DNA from: a bacterium
GTDB taxonomy: Bacteria > Cyanobacteriota > Vampirovibrionia > Gastranaerophilales > Gastranaerophilaceae
Length of the DNA: 64,000 nucleotides
NCBI GenBank assembly: GCA_017470815.1
Contig: JAFUXT010000003.1
Span: 58,105 to 122,104, forward strand
Direction of reading: 5' to 3'
The first letter of the stretch is position 1; each line of letters begins with the position of its first letter. The position numbers and the translations under genes were made by a program. Under the pieces are notes generated by a model, which made no database searches, was not told the DNA's origin, and saw only the letters and a list, made by a program, of their open reading frames with translations. This document shows positions 43,771-52,597 of the stretch, one piece after another.

Positions 43771-44658
43771 ATGGCAATACCTGATTTTCAAACATTAATG
43801 TTACCGTTGTTAGAATTATTAAAAGACGGCAAACCTGTAAAGTTATCAGAAATGGTTGATATAATGTCTGATAAATACAATTTGACAGAAGAAGAGCGAA
43901 ATGAATGGTTGCCAAGCAAATTGCAAAAGACCATGTATAATCGTGTAGCATGGGCGAAGCAATACTTAAAAAATTCTGAATTAATTGAATCTCCTGAAAA
44001 AGGTTCTTTTAAAATAACCGAAAAAGGTTTAAACATATTAAAATCAAAACCTGAAAGAATTGATTTAAGATTCCTTAAAAATTTAGATAAAGAAAATCAA
44101 CCTGAAGTTGAATCAGAATTGCAAGAAACACATATTGAAGAAAACAAAACTCCTGAAGAATTAATTGAAAATGCTCAAAGTTTATACACAGAAAGTTTGA
44201 AAAAAGAGTTATTAGCAAAATTAAAGAGTGTTGATCCAGTTCAGTTTGAAAGAATAGTCTTAATTCTTATGGAAAAAATGAACTATGGTGTAGGTTCAAT
44301 GACTCCGACTAGCCATGATGGCGGTATTGACGGTATTATTGATGAAGATGAATTAGGTTTAGAAAAAATTTATCTTCAAGCAAAAAGATACTCTGACAAC
44401 AAAGTCAATGAAAAAGAAATGCAGAATTTTGCCGGTGCTTTAGGCTGTTCTCCTGTTCGTAAAGGTGTATTTATTACAACAAGTTACTTTGATGAGAGAG
44501 CAAAAAGAAAAGCAGATTCAATTCAAGGAAAAGTGATAAGACTTGTTGATGGCGAAGAATTAACAAGACTGATGATAAAACATAATATTGGTGTTCAAAC
44601 AAAAACAAAAATAGAAATCAAAAAACTTGATGAAGATTTCTTTAATGATGAGGAATAA
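43771..44658 (+). CDS. mrr: Mrr-type restriction endonuclease (type IV)
   Basis: Mrr cuts DNA bearing foreign methylation. The 295-residue protein has the N-terminal winged-helix Mrr_N (PLLELLKDGKPVKLSEMVDI, WAKQYLKNSELIESPEKGSF), a polar linker, and the PD-(D/E)xK nuclease: FERIVLILMEKMNYG, HDGGIDGII (catalytic Asp about 185), YLQAKRY (Q-x-K about 202-204), and GVFITTSYFDERA. All catalytic residues are present. The ATG at 43771 follows AAAAGGAG. It is divergent from the toxin-antitoxin pair, making a small defence cluster. Confidence 0.9.
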   Translation: MAIPDFQTLMLPLLELLKDGKPVKLSEMVDIMSDKYNLTEEERNEWLPSKLQKTMYNRVAWAKQYLKNSELIESPEKGSFKITEKGLNILKSKPERIDLRFLKNLDKENQPEVESELQETHIEENKTPEELIENAQSLYTESLKKELLAKLKSVDPVQFERIVLILMEKMNYGVGSMTPTSHDGGIDGIIDEDELGLEKIYLQAKRYSDNKVNEKEMQNFAGALGCSPVRKGVFITTSYFDERAKRKADSIQGKVIRLVDGEELTRLMIKHNIGVQTKTKIEIKKLDEDFFNDEE

Positions 44659-44661
44659 TTT

Positions 44662-44684
44662 GTAAGTTGGGCTTTCAGCCCAAC
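44662..44684. repeat. Single GTAAGTTGGGC palindrome
   Basis: GTAAGTTGGGCTTTCAGCCCAAC matches one arm of the unit at 8577-8632. It lies 4 bases after the mrr stop and could end its transcript. The rest of the gap to glyA (to 44873) holds a TCCTGAAATCAGGA palindrome and AT-rich sequence, nothing else. Confidence 0.6.
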
Positions 44685-44873
44685 AATATTGAGTAGGTAG
44701 AAATCACGACTTAAATTTTACCCCCTTTCCTGAAATCAGGAGAGGTAGATATTTTAATTAAACCCCAAAATCTTTCAACCTTTTAACTACTCCACTTATT
44801 TACTTATTTACTTATTTGCCAATTTTTCTTTATCACTCTATAATAAATAAGAAAAAAGGGAGAGTGTATAATT

Positions 44874-46112
44874 ATGAATCTTGAGCATATAAAACAAACT
44901 GACCCTCAAATTGCACAAGCGATTGAGGCAGAATTAGACAGACAGCAAAATACAATAGAACTTATCGCAAGCGAAAATTGCACCTCATTAGCGGTCATGG
45001 AAGCATGCGGAAGTGTTTTGACAAACAAATATGCGGAAGGGAAACCGCACAAACGCTATTACAACGGCTGTGAGCATATTGATGTTGTAGAAGAACTTGC
45101 ACAAAAAAGAGCATGCGAACTTTTTGGGATGGATCATGCAAATGTTCAGCCACATTCAGGCGCACAGGCTAATATGGCCGTATTTATGGCAACAATGAAA
45201 CCTGGTGACAGAGTTCTATCAATGGATTTGTCTAACGGCGGTCACTTATCTCACGGTTCACCTGTCAATTTCTCAGGATTATATTTTGATGTAAAATCCT
45301 ACGGAATTAACGAATACGGCGAAATCGACTACGAAGATGTCAGAAAAATGGCACTTGAACATAAACCGAAACTGATTATTTGCGGTGCAAGTAACTATTC
45401 TAAAATTATTGATTTTAAAAAGTTCAGAGAAATTGCTGATGAAGTCGGCGCACTTTTACTTGCCGATATCGCTCATATTGCAGGACTTGTTGCCGCAGGG
45501 TTACATCCGTCACCTGCCGGGTATGCACAGTTTGTAACAACTACAACTCACAAATCTTTGCGTGGCCCCAGAGGCGGAATTATTATGTGTGATGAGCAAT
45601 ATGCTCAGGCGATAGACAAAGCGGTATTTCCGGGCATGCAGGGCGGTCCTTTGGAACACATTATTGCAGGTAAAGCGGTTGCTTTACTTGAAGCATCAAA
45701 ACCTGAATTTAAAGAATACGCTTCTCAAATTATTAAAAATGCAAAGGCGCTTGCACAAGGGTTGATGGACGAAGGTCTTGATATTGTCGGCGGCATGACA
45801 GAAAATCATCTTATGACTTTAGATTTGAGAAAAACAGGTAAAACGGGTAAAGACATGGCAAATGTACTTGAAAGAGTAGGTATTACGGCAAATAAAAATA
45901 CCGTACCGAATGACCCTCAAAGTCCGTTTGTAACATCAGGCATAAGGCTTGGCACACCTGCAGTTACCACAAGAGGATTCAAAGAAGACGATATGACAGA
46001 AGTTGCAAAAATTATTGCATCTGCGATATATTCGTCAGATAATGAAATGGCATTAAATAATCTTCGTGAAAGAAGCATGAAATTATGCGCAAAACACCCG
46101 CTATACAAGTAA
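44874..46112 (+). CDS. glyA: Serine hydroxymethyltransferase
   Basis: GlyA converts serine and tetrahydrofolate to glycine and methylene-THF. The 412-residue PLP enzyme has [45 protein letters not shown], and [15 protein letters not shown] with the Schiff-base lysine K227. Length and motif order match the family. AAGGGAGAG precedes the ATG. A palindromic repeat follows, then the wecA-like gene. Confidence 0.96.
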   Translation: MNLEHIKQTDPQIAQAIEAELDRQQNTIELIASENCTSLAVMEACGSVLTNKYAEGKPHKRYYNGCEHIDVVEELAQKRACELFGMDHANVQPHSGAQANMAVFMATMKPGDRVLSMDLSNGGHLSHGSPVNFSGLYFDVKSYGINEYGEIDYEDVRKMALEHKPKLIICGASNYSKIIDFKKFREIADEVGALLLADIAHIAGLVAAGLHPSPAGYAQFVTTTTHKSLRGPRGGIIMCDEQYAQAIDKAVFPGMQGGPLEHIIAGKAVALLEASKPEFKEYASQIIKNAKALAQGLMDEGLDIVGGMTENHLMTLDLRKTGKTGKDMANVLERVGITANKNTVPNDPQSPFVTSGIRLGTPAVTTRGFKEDDMTEVAKIIASAIYSSDNEMALNNLRERSMKLCAKHPLYK

Positions 46113-46113
46113 A

Positions 46114-46185
46114 GTGAATTGTGAATTGTGAGTGGTGAATAGAAACATCAGCACCGATAACGATAATTCACTATTCACAATTTAC
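46114..46185. repeat. Palindromic repeat, GTGAATTGTGA type
   Basis: Left arm GTGAATTGTGAATTGTGAG begins 2 bases after the glyA stop; right arm AATTCACTATTCACAATTTAC ends about 8 bases before the AAAGGAGA site of the next gene. Same family as 12044-12149. Confidence 0.8.
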
Positions 46186-46208
46186 ATAAATCAAAGGAGA
46201 CTAAAACC

Positions 46209-47246
46209 ATTATTATCAAATTAACACATGCTCATATAATCGGAACAATAATAGCCTATATAATCGGGGTATTTTTAGTTCCTATGGTTATAAGTTTTTC
46301 AAAAAAAGAGGGGCTTGTTGATTTGCCTAATGCAAGAAAAATTCACACAAAACCTATTTCACGAATAGGCGGTGTTGCAATTTGGGGCAGTACAATGCTG
46401 ACTTTTTTGTGTTTGGTGTTAATGAGTTATTATCCTTACGGGAAATTATTATCAGGCATTTTGCTCGGCGGTTCTTTGATGTTCTTGCTTGGGTTTATTG
46501 ATGATGTTTACGGTTTGGGTGCAAAATTCAAACTTTTAATGCAGTTGTCTATCGCTACTATTGTTTATCTGCTCGGAGTACAGATAGACAGTGTGCCATT
46601 TTTTGGAGGCATACAACTTGGGTGGTGGTCATATCCGATTACGCTTTTGTGGATAGTCGGTATTTCAAATGCTATTAATTTTATTGACGGTGTTGACGGT
46701 TTGGCAGGCTCGGTTATTACGGTAAACTCAATAACTTTAGGCTTGTTAGCGGTTACTGTTTCTCCTGCAAGTCCAATCAGCGCACTAATCGGATTTATTC
46801 TTGCCGGCTCTATGCTTGCGTTTTTAACTTTCAACTTTAATCCGGCAAAAATATTTATGGGGGACAGCGGCTCCCTGTTTTCAGGTTTTTTACTTGCCGC
46901 AATTTCAATAACAGGGGTTATGAAAGTTGCAACTGTTGCAATATTATTACCTTTTATTGTTTTGGCTGTTCCTATTATTGATATTACATTTTCATCATTG
47001 AGAAGAATTTTTAAAGGCACATCACCATTTGTTGCTGATGCTGAACATATACATCACAAACTTTTGCATGCGGGATTTTCACAGAAAAAAACCGTTGTGA
47101 TTTTAACATCCGTTGCAATAATTTCCGGCGGACTTGCATGTTTATTTGCAAGCCACAATGCCATAATATACTATTTTTACCTAACCCTTGCACTTGTAAT
47201 TATTATGTTACTGTTAAATTTGGCAAGGGTGTTGACAAAAAAATAA
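46209..47246 (+). CDS. Undecaprenyl-phosphate sugar-1-phosphate transferase (WecA/TagO/MraY family), ATT start
   Basis: The enzyme links a sugar-1-phosphate (usually GlcNAc) to undecaprenyl phosphate, the first step of many surface polysaccharides. Motifs: LPNARKIHTKPISRIGG, FIDDVYGLG, AINFIDGVDGLAG, FNPAKIFMGDSGSL, and a final HIHHKLLHAG. The first ATG (46284) would remove the first membrane helix, which is open in frame upstream as IIIKLTHAHIIGTIIAYIIG. AAAGGAGA at 46193-46200 is well spaced for ATT at 46209, and no ATG, GTG or TTG lies between. A non-AUG start or a sequence error is implied. With ATT the protein has 345 residues. Confidence 0.85.
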   Translation: MIIKLTHAHIIGTIIAYIIGVFLVPMVISFSKKEGLVDLPNARKIHTKPISRIGGVAIWGSTMLTFLCLVLMSYYPYGKLLSGILLGGSLMFLLGFIDDVYGLGAKFKLLMQLSIATIVYLLGVQIDSVPFFGGIQLGWWSYPITLLWIVGISNAINFIDGVDGLAGSVITVNSITLGLLAVTVSPASPISALIGFILAGSMLAFLTFNFNPAKIFMGDSGSLFSGFLLAAISITGVMKVATVAILLPFIVLAVPIIDITFSSLRRIFKGTSPFVADAEHIHHKLLHAGFSQKKTVVILTSVAIISGGLACLFASHNAIIYYFYLTLALVIIMLLLNLARVLTKK

Positions 47247-47405
47247 AATTGTAATATAATGTCAAAAAATGAGTTTCTGATTACTCAGTTTCATTTGAAT
47301 TTTGTAATTCTATATGGAATATTTAAGTGCAGATTCTCCCAGATTTCAATTTACTATAATTAGTGTAATTGTCTTCATTTCAATTCAGAAAAGGAAATAA
47401 AAACA

Positions 47406-47954
47406 ATGGCAGTAGAAGCAGTAAACAATTATAATACACAAAATACCTGTCTTGTTCCGATGGTAAAAGGAGCAGGAGTGGGTGCTGCTATCGGTTGGGC
47501 TTTAAAATATGGCTATCCGCTAAATGAAGATGAAAAAACAACAAAAGAGTATCTCCATGCTCAAAATGAAATCAAAAAGACTAAAGAAACATTTAGCCCT
47601 TGGACAAGATCTTACATAGACGAAATTAATGCAAAAAAGACTAAGTCATTAGCCGAAGATGTATTTGTAAACACCTATGACGGTTTAAAAAGCGGAGAAA
47701 AAATAGGAAAAGGAAGAATCCTTAAAGCATTCCGCACTATCAGTGAAAAAGATCCTGAGAGTTTGAATGAACTCAAGTCGCTTTTCTATGATGCAAGATT
47801 GCAGGCCGAAAAAATAGCAAAAAAAGCGGTTGACTCATACAAACTCGCTACAAAGCATTTCAGACCAACGGAATTTTTTGTAACAACAGGTGCCGTCGCA
47901 GGTGCAGCAGTAGCATTATTACATAATGTTTTAAAAACAGATGTAAAAAGTTAA
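47406..47954 (+). CDS. Hypothetical protein with glycine-rich hydrophobic ends
   Basis: A 182-residue protein starting MAVEAVNNYNTQNTCLVPMV after AAAGGAAA. Short hydrophobic Gly/Ala segments occur at both ends (KGAGVGAAIGWALKYGYPL at about 21-40 and VTTGAVAGAAVALLHNVL near the C-terminus) around a basic helical middle (RLQAEKIAKKAVDSYKLATK). No known family. Similar in style to the proteins at 38775 and 48364, perhaps membrane-associated. Confidence 0.6.
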   Translation: MAVEAVNNYNTQNTCLVPMVKGAGVGAAIGWALKYGYPLNEDEKTTKEYLHAQNEIKKTKETFSPWTRSYIDEINAKKTKSLAEDVFVNTYDGLKSGEKIGKGRILKAFRTISEKDPESLNELKSLFYDARLQAEKIAKKAVDSYKLATKHFRPTEFFVTTGAVAGAAVALLHNVLKTDVKS

Positions 47955-48023
47955 GACAGAGAATATAAAAACCATTTATTAGTAATTGATTATGACAGGT
48001 TCAAAAGACCTGCCTTTTTATTA

Positions 48024-48179
48024 TTAATATCCAAATAGTCTTATTCTGTTCTGTTCCATGTTGATTTCAAAACTTAATTCAAAATCCTGTAATCGCTGTG
48101 CAAAACTTTTATCTTCTTCTTTTGCAAATAATTTTAATCCGTAAGCCATATTTTGAAAGCAAAAATAAATTTCAGGCAT
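48024..48179 (-). CDS. Small hypothetical protein, 51 aa
   Basis: ATG at 48179 follows AAGGAG at correct spacing; a longer frame starts 9 codons upstream without a site. The protein reads MPEIYFCFQNMAYGLKLFAK, then EEDKSFAQRLQDFELSFEIN, ending NRIRLFGY. It is soluble, with one Cys. No family recognised. A weak CAGGT..ACCTG hairpin (47996-48012) with a T-run lies at its end. Confidence 0.55.
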   Translation of the reverse strand: MPEIYFCFQNMAYGLKLFAKEEDKSFAQRLQDFELSFEINMEQNRIRLFGY

Positions 48180-48363
48180 AACTCTTGTCTCCTTATTAAA
48201 CTTCATCTTTAAACTTCAACTCTTATATAAAGTAAAATTGTTTTGCAAAATTTCAAAAATACAAAAATTATTAATAATTTGTAATATACATATATAAAAA
48301 CATAAAATTATCGGATAAAAGGGTGATGTTTTGAAATTTGAATCTGATTAAAATAACAATACC

Positions 48364-48711
48364 ATGAGATTATCAATTCAGAATTATACGGATAAAAAAG
48401 CACGCTTGGAATACGAAAATACTCCGTCAAAACCTCGCTATGCTCCCGCTTACGTTATAAGCGGTCAAAGGGCTGATGAATTTGTGCAAAAATATAATAA
48501 ACAATCCGAAACATTAATCAAAAATTCAATATTTATGACAGTAGCGGGATTTTTTATCGGCTGCGGAATGGGATTATCCCAAAACTCAAAAAAAATGTCA
48601 CTTGCAATAAAATCAATTGCAGGTGCAATTGTCGGCATGTGTTCGGGGATAGCAATTTCTCACCACGAAAAAAATAAACTTATGAACAAATACCATGTTG
48701 AAGAATTTTAA
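48364..48711 (+). CDS. Small membrane protein, 115 aa
   Basis: A basic N-terminal half (NYTDKKARLEYENTPSKPRY) is followed by two hydrophobic helices, SIFMTVAGFFIGCGMGLS and IAGAIVGMCSGIAIS, and a basic tail. It lacks a clear ribosome binding site. Its stop overlaps the last codon of the convergent TonB-like gene. Helices with small residues suggest homo- or hetero-oligomer packing. Function unknown. Confidence 0.55.
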   Translation: MRLSIQNYTDKKARLEYENTPSKPRYAPAYVISGQRADEFVQKYNKQSETLIKNSIFMTVAGFFIGCGMGLSQNSKKMSLAIKSIAGAIVGMCSGIAISHHEKNKLMNKYHVEEF

Positions 48712-49907
48712 TTCAGCGAAATTTCAAAATTACCGTTATAGAATTTTATAGATAATCTCAACGTTTCGCCTTTGTAGCCTTCAGGAGGCGGATTATAACT
48801 TGTAGTGGTATTTAGGGCATTGAAAGCCGCATCATTGAGAGTAATATTTGAGGATTGTTTTGTAAATGCTTTTGAAATAAGCCTGCCATTTGAATTGACT
48901 TTGAATGACAAAGCACATTCTCCGTCGCCAATAACTCTTGTAAAATCAATCTTTCTGCCAATTGTATTTCTTAATCCCGATTTATAAGAAGCAAGTTCCT
49001 GCTTTAACTGTGCCTGTGTTTTTGCAGGAGTTCTTGTAATAACCTGGTTTTGCGCTGTTACAGGTTTTGTTTGTGTATGAGTCTGAGTTTGAGTTTGACT
49101 TTGATTCTGAACTGGTGCTTTTACTGTCTGTGTTTGTGTTGTTTTTGGTGTAGTTATGGCAGTCTGCGGAATCGGAGCAGATTTCACAGGAGTACTGTTG
49201 TGAGTCGTTTGTGTTTGTTTTTGTGCTTGAGTTTGCGATTGAGAATACTGGTTTCTGATTTTATTTGTTAAATCACCAAAAGTCATTACTTGCTGATTAT
49301 TAGCAGTATTTGATGAAGTTTTTGAAGTTGTTTGCTTTGGCTTTGCAGTTTGAGTTTTTGAAATTTGAGCAGTTTTCTGTGTCTGACTTTTTTGCTTTTG
49401 AACAGTTTTTTGAGTTGTTTGAACAATCTTTTTAGGGTGAATGGCAGGTGCAAGTTTTGTTTCTTTTTTTGGTTGTTCCACAGGAGCGATTTGCTGAACT
49501 ATTTTATCCAAAATATTTTCTTCTTTTTGTGGCTGAGGTTCTTCTTTTTGTGCAATTTTTACCGCAGTATTATCCCAATAAGAATCGACTGAAGGAATTT
49601 CAATTTTCTCCTGAACTTCTGTTTCTGCTTCTTGAGTTACCAAATCTTTTTTAGGATTACCTATTACAAAAAGAACCAAAAGCGATAGAATTATACAAAA
49701 CGCAAAAATACCCATACTGACAGGGGAAAATGTTTTTTTTCTGAAATTTCGATGTTTTGGAGTTTCAATTTCTTCTTCTTCAAAATCTTCTATCTCCTGA
49801 ACTTCAAAATCTTCTTCCGCTTCAACATTTATAAAAATATCGTTTCCACAATCGCAGTATTTTGGGGCTATTTCGTATTCAGTTCCACATTCGCTACACT
49901 TAAACAT
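48708..49907 (-). CDS. Zinc-ribbon TonB/TolA-like protein
   Basis: The 399-residue protein combines three parts: an N-terminal zinc ribbon (C4, C7, C18, C20), a membrane helix at about 61-83, and after a long Gln/Thr/Lys-rich linker a C-terminal domain of the TonB/TolA type (residues 315-399: LRNTIGRKI, LSFKVNSNGRLISKAF, LNDAAFNALNTTTSYNPPPE, LRLSIKFYN). A cytoplasmic zinc ribbon on a TonB-like protein is unusual. It is the last gene of the five-gene cluster, 8 bases after its neighbour. It probably links a cytoplasmic or inner-membrane partner to the outer membrane. Confidence 0.72.
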   Translation of the reverse strand: MFKCSECGTEYEIAPKYCDCGNDIFINVEAEEDFEVQEIEDFEEEEIETPKHRNFRKKTFSPVSMGIFAFCIILSLLVLFVIGNPKKDLVTQEAETEVQEKIEIPSVDSYWDNTAVKIAQKEEPQPQKEENILDKIVQQIAPVEQPKKETKLAPAIHPKKIVQTTQKTVQKQKSQTQKTAQISKTQTAKPKQTTSKTSSNTANNQQVMTFGDLTNKIRNQYSQSQTQAQKQTQTTHNSTPVKSAPIPQTAITTPKTTQTQTVKAPVQNQSQTQTQTHTQTKPVTAQNQVITRTPAKTQAQLKQELASYKSGLRNTIGRKIDFTRVIGDGECALSFKVNSNGRLISKAFTKQSSNITLNDAAFNALNTTTSYNPPPEGYKGETLRLSIKFYNGNFEISLN

Positions 49908-49915
49908 TATTTTTC

Positions 49916-51034
49916 CTATCTTTTAATTTTTTCTATGTCATGATAATCGTCAGGGGTTGAAAGTTTTGAATTGCTTGAAATTTTCCATGCCCCGGACACT
50001 TCTGTTGTTGTTCTGTTTGAACCTGTTGGGAAATTCAGAATCGCTCTGCCCTGATAACTTCTTATTACAGGGGCGATAAACTGAATTGCATAAGGAGTAT
50101 ACCCCGGAGTTGTTGAAGAAGTCTGAACATTTGAAACTTTTCCGTATTTATCGACCGTAAATTTGTATTTGAAAATTATACCGTTTGGCATTGTCGGGAG
50201 TTTTGAATCTTTCATAATTTGGTTATTAAGATTTGAACGCCATTTATTCCAAGCAATTTCTTCTTCTCTTGCAGTCAAAACAACAGGTTTTGTTTCAGTC
50301 TTGACCGTAACAGGTTTGGTCGGAGTTGAAGTTGTTTGAGTTGCAACTCTGATAGGCGGAGTCTGCGTTGTTTGTTTTTGACTCGGAGTTTGAGTTGTCT
50401 GAGGTTTTGTTACCGCAACGGTAGTATTTACGCTTGGCAAGTTATCTGCTTTAACAGGTGTTGATGAATGTACAGGCGGAGTATTTATAATTCTCTGATT
50501 ATTATTTACTATTTTGTTTAAATCAATTTTAGGTTTTTCAATAGTCGTTTTGACAGGTTTATTAGATGTAACGGGTTGAGAATTTACTTTAGTTTGTGTC
50601 GGTTTAACAGCATTATTTACCGTTTTTACAGGAGTAGTTTTTACATTTGTATTATTATTTTTTATCCCGACATTACTTAAATTTTGGCTTTTTGTATTTT
50701 GAATACTTCCGGTATTTTGAATATTTGCCGTATTTTGAGTTGTTGTTTTGGTGTTACTGAAACTTAAAGGAGCAACATCTTCAACTTTTGGTTCAACAAA
50801 ATTTATTCCTCCCTCATTTTGAACTTCGACACCATTTCCGCCGTCAACCTCAGTATCCTGAACAAGAACTGCAATATTTTGTTCATCAATATTTACACCA
50901 TCATCGTGCTCTACGCTAAATTGCGAATTTAAAACCATAACAGGTTCGTGCATTTTAGGTTTGATAATGCTTATGCAAACGGTTGATATGATTGCAAGTA
51001 TCAGCAATATTTGTATTATTGATTTATATGTCAT
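49916..51034 (-). CDS. TonB-like envelope-spanning protein
   Basis: A 372-residue protein with an N-terminal signal-anchor (IIQILLILAIISTVCISII), a Thr/Asn/Gln/Pro-rich linker of about 200 residues (KTTPVKTVNNAVKPTQTKV), and a C-terminal beta domain (265-350: WNKWRSNLNNQIMKDSKLP, FKYKFTVDKYGKVSNVQTSS, then a run with IRSYQGRAILNFP) like a TonB C-terminal domain. It starts inside the stop of the upstream membrane gene (ATGA overlap), so the two are translationally coupled. No ExbB/ExbD homologue is obvious nearby. Confidence 0.7.
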   Translation of the reverse strand: MTYKSIIQILLILAIISTVCISIIKPKMHEPVMVLNSQFSVEHDDGVNIDEQNIAVLVQDTEVDGGNGVEVQNEGGINFVEPKVEDVAPLSFSNTKTTTQNTANIQNTGSIQNTKSQNLSNVGIKNNNTNVKTTPVKTVNNAVKPTQTKVNSQPVTSNKPVKTTIEKPKIDLNKIVNNNQRIINTPPVHSSTPVKADNLPSVNTTVAVTKPQTTQTPSQKQTTQTPPIRVATQTTSTPTKPVTVKTETKPVVLTAREEEIAWNKWRSNLNNQIMKDSKLPTMPNGIIFKYKFTVDKYGKVSNVQTSSTTPGYTPYAIQFIAPVIRSYQGRAILNFPTGSNRTTTEVSGAWKISSNSKLSTPDDYHDIEKIKR

Positions 51035-52587
51035 TCTTCTCTGTCTATCCTTGCAATTAGTTCTTCCGATGCGTGAATTTCAAATTTTGTATGTGACAAA
51101 ATTATTGTTTCTGCTATCAAAAGTGCTGTCGGAACAAGTGCGGCAACACAACTTATAAATAACCCTTTCATATCAGAACCGATTTCTTGGGTAAAATATG
51201 AAATATTCATTGAAAATTCTATTAAAATTATCGCTAAACCGACTATAATATATCTGCGCATCTCCGCATCAAGTCTTTTTACCCCCTCAAGACCGTAAAT
51301 TTCTACCCCATGAGAAAGGTAATTACTAAATCCGTCTTGCTTAATAATATCTGAAGCCCCGATTTTTTTCATTGTAGTAAATGCACTTACAAATGAGAAA
51401 AATGCAAAAATAATCAAAAATGTTGCAAGTACAAGAAATATAGGACTAAATCTTAAACCGCCTATTCTCATCCAGCCTGCCGCTTCAGGAAAACACATTG
51501 CAAGAGTATTTGACACCCCGTATGCCCAAAATGGTGCTGTTAAAATTCCCAATCCTGTTTCCAAGGCAGACCAAATCTGTAGATTAAGTAACTTATCTTT
51601 TATTTTTGAAATTCTTGCTTCACTTAAGGAATTGGCAAAATTTTCAATCCAGGTCTGATAAGATTTTATTACACGCTCAAAATCTTCTCTGTATTCATAC
51701 TTATCAAGTTCTTTTCTTGCAACGGAACTGCCGTGTTTAAAATAACCGCAACCCAAAGCAAGAGTAAGAACAGTTCCGACATAAAATAAAGAAATAAATA
51801 TCGCAAAAAATGCCATATTTTTTCCTGAAATATAATAAAGCAGATTTATCAAATAGATTGCAACAAAAAAGGTTAAAGACAAGCCTATCATAAGTTTTTC
51901 AACCAAAACAGGAGTAGAAGTGTCACAACCTGCTTTTCTTTGCATATATAAAAACATACCCTGCTTTAACATACTGCCGACAGAATAAACAATAAACGCA
52001 TAAAATACGACAAGTTTTGCATTCATAGGAATCTGAACGGTTGTACCATCATAACTCAACGGGATACCCATAAGATAATTTGAAATTCCGAAAGCGCAGA
52101 TAAATGAACTGATTAACATTCCCAAATGAAGCAAAATACCCAATTTAGAATTTATGGAAATTTTGCGTTTTAAATTGCTGACTGTTGAAGAAACCTCTTT
52201 AACAATTTTCACTCTTTCACTTTCAATTTGGGACTTTTCACTGTTAATATCAGAATGTATATTTGTTTTTTCCTGCTTTGGTTCTGCTTTTTGGATCGGT
52301 TCACCGACTTTGATTGTTATATAATCATCGCTTCCGTCTATCATAATTTTGCAGACTTTATCAATAATCATTTTTTCAGGTAAAATTTCCCCTTTAAACT
52401 TAAATTGTGAATATTTATATTTGTTTACAAGTCTGCACTTGTTAGTATTTTGGTCATATTGTATTCCCAAAATAAAATCAAAATCAGTATTAATTTGAAA
52501 ATCGTAACCCGATTTTGAACTTATATAAACAACTTTTTTATCATTGAAAATTTGTTCATTATTTTTTGAACTGACGGTAAAACCCAT
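51031..52587 (-). CDS. Polytopic membrane protein with N-terminal FHA-like domain
   Basis: Start set at 52587 because AAAGGAG lies 5 bases upstream. Residues about 10-95 are beta-rich (KKVVYISSKSGYDFQINTDF, CKIMIDGSDDYITIKV), like an FHA or similar sandwich domain, though the phosphopeptide-binding residues are not clear. A coiled segment (QIESERVKIVKEVSSTVSNL) leads to about eight membrane helices from about 149 to 510. Position between a vWA protein and two TonB-like proteins suggests the membrane core of a machine; similarity to ExbB/TolQ or MotA is not visible. Confidence 0.6.
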   Translation of the reverse strand: MGFTVSSKNNEQIFNDKKVVYISSKSGYDFQINTDFDFILGIQYDQNTNKCRLVNKYKYSQFKFKGEILPEKMIIDKVCKIMIDGSDDYITIKVGEPIQKAEPKQEKTNIHSDINSEKSQIESERVKIVKEVSSTVSNLKRKISINSKLGILLHLGMLISSFICAFGISNYLMGIPLSYDGTTVQIPMNAKLVVFYAFIVYSVGSMLKQGMFLYMQRKAGCDTSTPVLVEKLMIGLSLTFFVAIYLINLLYYISGKNMAFFAIFISLFYVGTVLTLALGCGYFKHGSSVARKELDKYEYREDFERVIKSYQTWIENFANSLSEARISKIKDKLLNLQIWSALETGLGILTAPFWAYGVSNTLAMCFPEAAGWMRIGGLRFSPIFLVLATFLIIFAFFSFVSAFTTMKKIGASDIIKQDGFSNYLSHGVEIYGLEGVKRLDAEMRRYIIVGLAIILIEFSMNISYFTQEIGSDMKGLFISCVAALVPTALLIAETIILSHTKFEIHASEELIARIDREE

Positions 52588-52597
52588 TTTTTCTCCT

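Noticed and set aside
46565..47020. 151-codon frame opposite the wecA-like gene
   Set aside because: Shadow of a conserved membrane enzyme; Lys/Pro/Ile pattern mirrors the other strand and no ribosome binding site is present.
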